From contig JAKLIL010000121.1 in the NCBI GenBank assembly GCA_022709625.1, forward strand, positions 1-6,018: a DNA stretch of 6,018 nt, written 5' to 3'. The position numbers and the translations under genes are program-made. This document shows positions 4,020 through 6,018 of this stretch, one piece after another (within the stretch, counting starts at the first letter, position 1; the number at the start of each line of letters is the position of its first letter). The notes under the pieces were generated by a model, which was not told the DNA's origin, did not search any database, and worked only from the letters and a program-made list of their open reading frames with translations. The stretch comes from Verrucomicrobiota bacterium. Its GTDB lineage: Bacteria; Verrucomicrobiota; Kiritimatiellia; CAIQIC01; Lenti-01.

Positions 4020-6003
4020 CCGATGATTGGCCGACGACGCCGAGACGCTGGACCAGCAGCCTGGCGGGCGGCTGGGTTCGCGTCAGGTTGCCCAAGCGGA
4101 TTTCGTGGCGGCCCGGGGCGAGTTCGATGGGGCCCAGCCGCTGGGTTTGGAATTGGTTGGCCGCGAATACGGCGTTGGAACCGGCATAGGCCGTAAGCGT
4201 AACGGCGGCGGGGTAGGCGACGCCGGCCACCTCCAGATGGACGGAAAGCGGCGCCGGCGTCAGGTTGTGCAGGATTGCCGTGGCCGTCTCCGGGACCGCG
4301 TACCAGTCGCTGTAGTCCTGGGTCTTGGTATATTCCCAGCCGGCGCCGAACAGGCAGAGCGTGCGCTCGCCGGCTGCGCGGGCCCGTTCCACGAGGTCTT
4401 CTTCCGTATTGTAGAACAAGGACACGGGGATCCATTCCCGCGGAAAGGCAAACTGGCGGCTGCGGTAGAACAGGCCCAGTTTGTCCAGCCGGACCGCGGC
4501 TTCGTCCGCGAACGTCTGCTTGCGCGCGAATTGCGTGTGGGGCCAGGTCCAGGGGCCGAGGCGCGGCCAATACGATTTGTTGATTTCCAGATATGCCGCG
4601 AGGGGATTGCGGCGGATGAATTCCTTGGCCGTTTCGCGCCAGCGGCTGCCGGTATAGGCTTGGATGGGTTCGTTGGGTACCGTGAACGTGTAGACGACGT
4701 TGGTCGCGGGATTCACCCGGAATTCGTGCATCGGAGTCAGATAGCGGTCGCACTGGACCACGGTTTTGGGCGGGAGGTTTTCATCGACCCAGCGGTTGAT
4801 GGCGGCGTAGGGCGGTTCCCAGTCCAACCGGGTGGACAACCACGCGGGAAACGCGTTGACGCCCAGAACGAATAGCCCGGCCAGGGCCGCCGATGCGTCC
4901 GGGACCCGGGAAGGTCGCAGGAACTTGGCGAGCAACCACTCGCTCCAGTGCCGCAAGCCTAGGCAGGAACCGATGGCGAGCAGGGGGAACAGATTGGCGT
5001 AGTGGCGGTTCTCCATGGGATAGGAGGATTTCATGTGCAGCGCGATCAGCAGCACGATCGTGGCCGTCGCAAAACCGCCGAACAGGCGCATCTTGCGGTC
5101 GGCTTTCCCGCGGTGCGCCACGGCGCCGGCGCCGGCCAGAAGGCACAGCAGGCTGGTTGCGAGCCGGACGCCGCCCGAACCGGTGAGATAGGCGCAGAGG
5201 ATGCGGCCCGAGTCGATCCACGGGTTGCCCAGCCGGTCGCCGAAAATGTTTTTCCAGTAGTCCTTGCGCTCGCCGAACAGCGAATTGATGGCGTCACGCA
5301 TGCCCCATTCGCCGAGCAGGGAGGGCGCTCCGATCAGAAAGAAACCCATGGTCAGCAGCGCCACGGGCCACCAGGACGTTTGGCGGCGGAGGGCCGCCGG
5401 CACCAGCAGCCCGTAGAGGAACAAGGCGAAAATGGCGGCGAAGTTCCACGAGGAGATTTGCACGTTGGTCAGCAGCAGGAAACCCGCAATCGCCAGCGCG
5501 AAGAACCCCGCGCCCGGCGGGCGGCCGCTGCCCAGCCGGTCCGCGAGCTGCATGAACGCCCACAGGGCGAGAAAACAGCCCAGCACGATGGGGGCGTAGA
5601 AGTAGCACTCCCGAGACATCTGGACGTGCAGCGGTTGGATCGCGACGAACAGGGCGGCGACCACTCCCGTGCCGCGCCCGCCGGCCGCCCGGCCCGCCCC
5701 GTAGGCGACGAGTATCGTCAGAATGCCGACGATGGCGTCGGGCAGGCGGGCATTGCGGAAGGTGACCGGCAGGCGGAAGGTTTGCAGAAACCAGTTGTGC
5801 GCGGCGAACCACAACGGGGGCAGGTCCCCAAGGTATTTCGAGCTGTTCATCATCAGTTCGCCCGGGGGAATGGCGTTCTCGCAGATGCCGTAGTACACCA
5901 TGACGTCCGAGCCCATCGTGGGGTAGTCGAGGCGGCTCAGCCGCAGAAACGCGCCCGCCCCGAGCAGCGCGAGCAGCAAAACGACGAGAAGGGACCTGCG
6001 CAT
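4009..6003 (-). CDS. GT-C (family 39-like) integral membrane glycosyltransferase
   Basis: The 664-residue protein begins with a membrane helix (about 4-20), followed by LRLSRLDYPTMGSDVMVYYG, where the first extracytoplasmic loop of GT-C/PMT-type enzymes carries its acidic catalytic residue (Asp33 here, with Val in place of the usual second acidic residue). Then come RLPDAIVGILTILVAYGAGR (86-105) and LFVAIQPLHVQMSRECYFYA (118-137), typical of the PMT/ArnT-like fold, further helices to about residue 390 and the family-typical NRHYANLFPLL (332-342). The C-terminal 270 residues are soluble, probably outside the cytoplasmic membrane, ending in a beta-rich segment (about 577-631). Such enzymes transfer sugars from lipid-linked donors to protein, lipid or glycan; acceptor and donor are not evident. 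ATG 6003 has GGAAA six bases upstream. The stop overlaps the SIS gene stop by 11 bp. Confidence 0.87.
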   Translation of the reverse strand: MRRSLLVVLLLALLGAGAFLRLSRLDYPTMGSDVMVYYGICENAIPPGELMMNSSKYLGDLPPLWFAAHNWFLQTFRLPVTFRNARLPDAIVGILTILVAYGAGRAAGGRGTGVVAALFVAIQPLHVQMSRECYFYAPIVLGCFLALWAFMQLADRLGSGRPPGAGFFALAIAGFLLLTNVQISSWNFAAIFALFLYGLLVPAALRRQTSWWPVALLTMGFFLIGAPSLLGEWGMRDAINSLFGERKDYWKNIFGDRLGNPWIDSGRILCAYLTGSGGVRLATSLLCLLAGAGAVAHRGKADRKMRLFGGFATATIVLLIALHMKSSYPMENRHYANLFPLLAIGSCLGLRHWSEWLLAKFLRPSRVPDASAALAGLFVLGVNAFPAWLSTRLDWEPPYAAINRWVDENLPPKTVVQCDRYLTPMHEFRVNPATNVVYTFTVPNEPIQAYTGSRWRETAKEFIRRNPLAAYLEINKSYWPRLGPWTWPHTQFARKQTFADEAAVRLDKLGLFYRSRQFAFPREWIPVSLFYNTEEDLVERARAAGERTLCLFGAGWEYTKTQDYSDWYAVPETATAILHNLTPAPLSVHLEVAGVAYPAAVTLTAYAGSNAVFAANQFQTQRLGPIELAPGRHEIRLGNLTRTQPPARLLVQRLGVVGQSSATP

Positions 6004-6018
6004 GACGTGTTTCCAATG

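Noticed and set aside
2999..4189. Plus-strand 396-residue frame spanning the intergenic region and the SIS gene
   Set aside because: It is out of frame with the SIS protein, whose own frame carries the family motifs at the right length.
4027..4875. Plus-strand open frame opposite the glycosyltransferase 3' half
   Set aside because: No recognisable content; antisense shadow of a well supported membrane protein.

Overview
The window is a GC-rich bacterial fragment packed with genes. It holds four genes on the minus strand in one probable operon (right to left: a membrane-anchored small heat-shock-like protein, a MoxR AAA+ ATPase, a DUF58 protein and a lipoprotein cut by the left window edge), then a 222-bp divergent intergenic region, a plus-strand SIS-domain (GmhA-like) sugar-phosphate isomerase, and a convergent minus-strand GT-C (family 39-like) membrane glycosyltransferase that nearly reaches the right edge. 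No rRNA, tRNA, CRISPR array or insertion sequence was seen.

Organism: the MoxR and DUF58 sequences are close to textbook consensus and do not narrow the host much. A PVC-superphylum host (Verrucomicrobiota, Kiritimatiellota or Lentisphaerota) is my best guess. It rests on the general look of the operon and on TTTTCCA..TGGAAAA palindromic repeats, which I recall, without being able to check, being abundant in such genomes. This taxonomic call is low confidence.

Left part (1-3215): MoxR ATPases and DUF58 (VWA-like) proteins normally work as a pair, and the genes after them often encode further membrane-associated VWA or Bat proteins. Here the order is sHSP-like, moxR, DUF58, lipoprotein, with gaps of 25, 64 and about 71 bp (or a 4-bp GTGA overlap for the last pair). 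The sHSP-like protein carries a single N-terminal membrane anchor, which would place a holdase at the membrane beside the MoxR/DUF58 pair. The lipoprotein gene starts inside a tandem array of four 31-bp palindromic repeats that encode the n-region of its signal peptide. This is the most unusual structure in the window.

Right part (3216-6018): the SIS isomerase and the GT-C glycosyltransferase face each other and overlap by 11 bp at their stop codons. Both fit envelope glycan or glycoconjugate synthesis, but nothing here shows that they share a pathway.

Other structures are a perfect 14-bp inverted repeat bracketing 75 bp in the proline-rich linker of the sHSP gene (open in both orientations), a canonical G-quadruplex motif opposite the lipoprotein's proline stretch, a 14-bp tandem duplication between moxR and the DUF58 gene, and overlapping palindromes upstream of the SIS gene.
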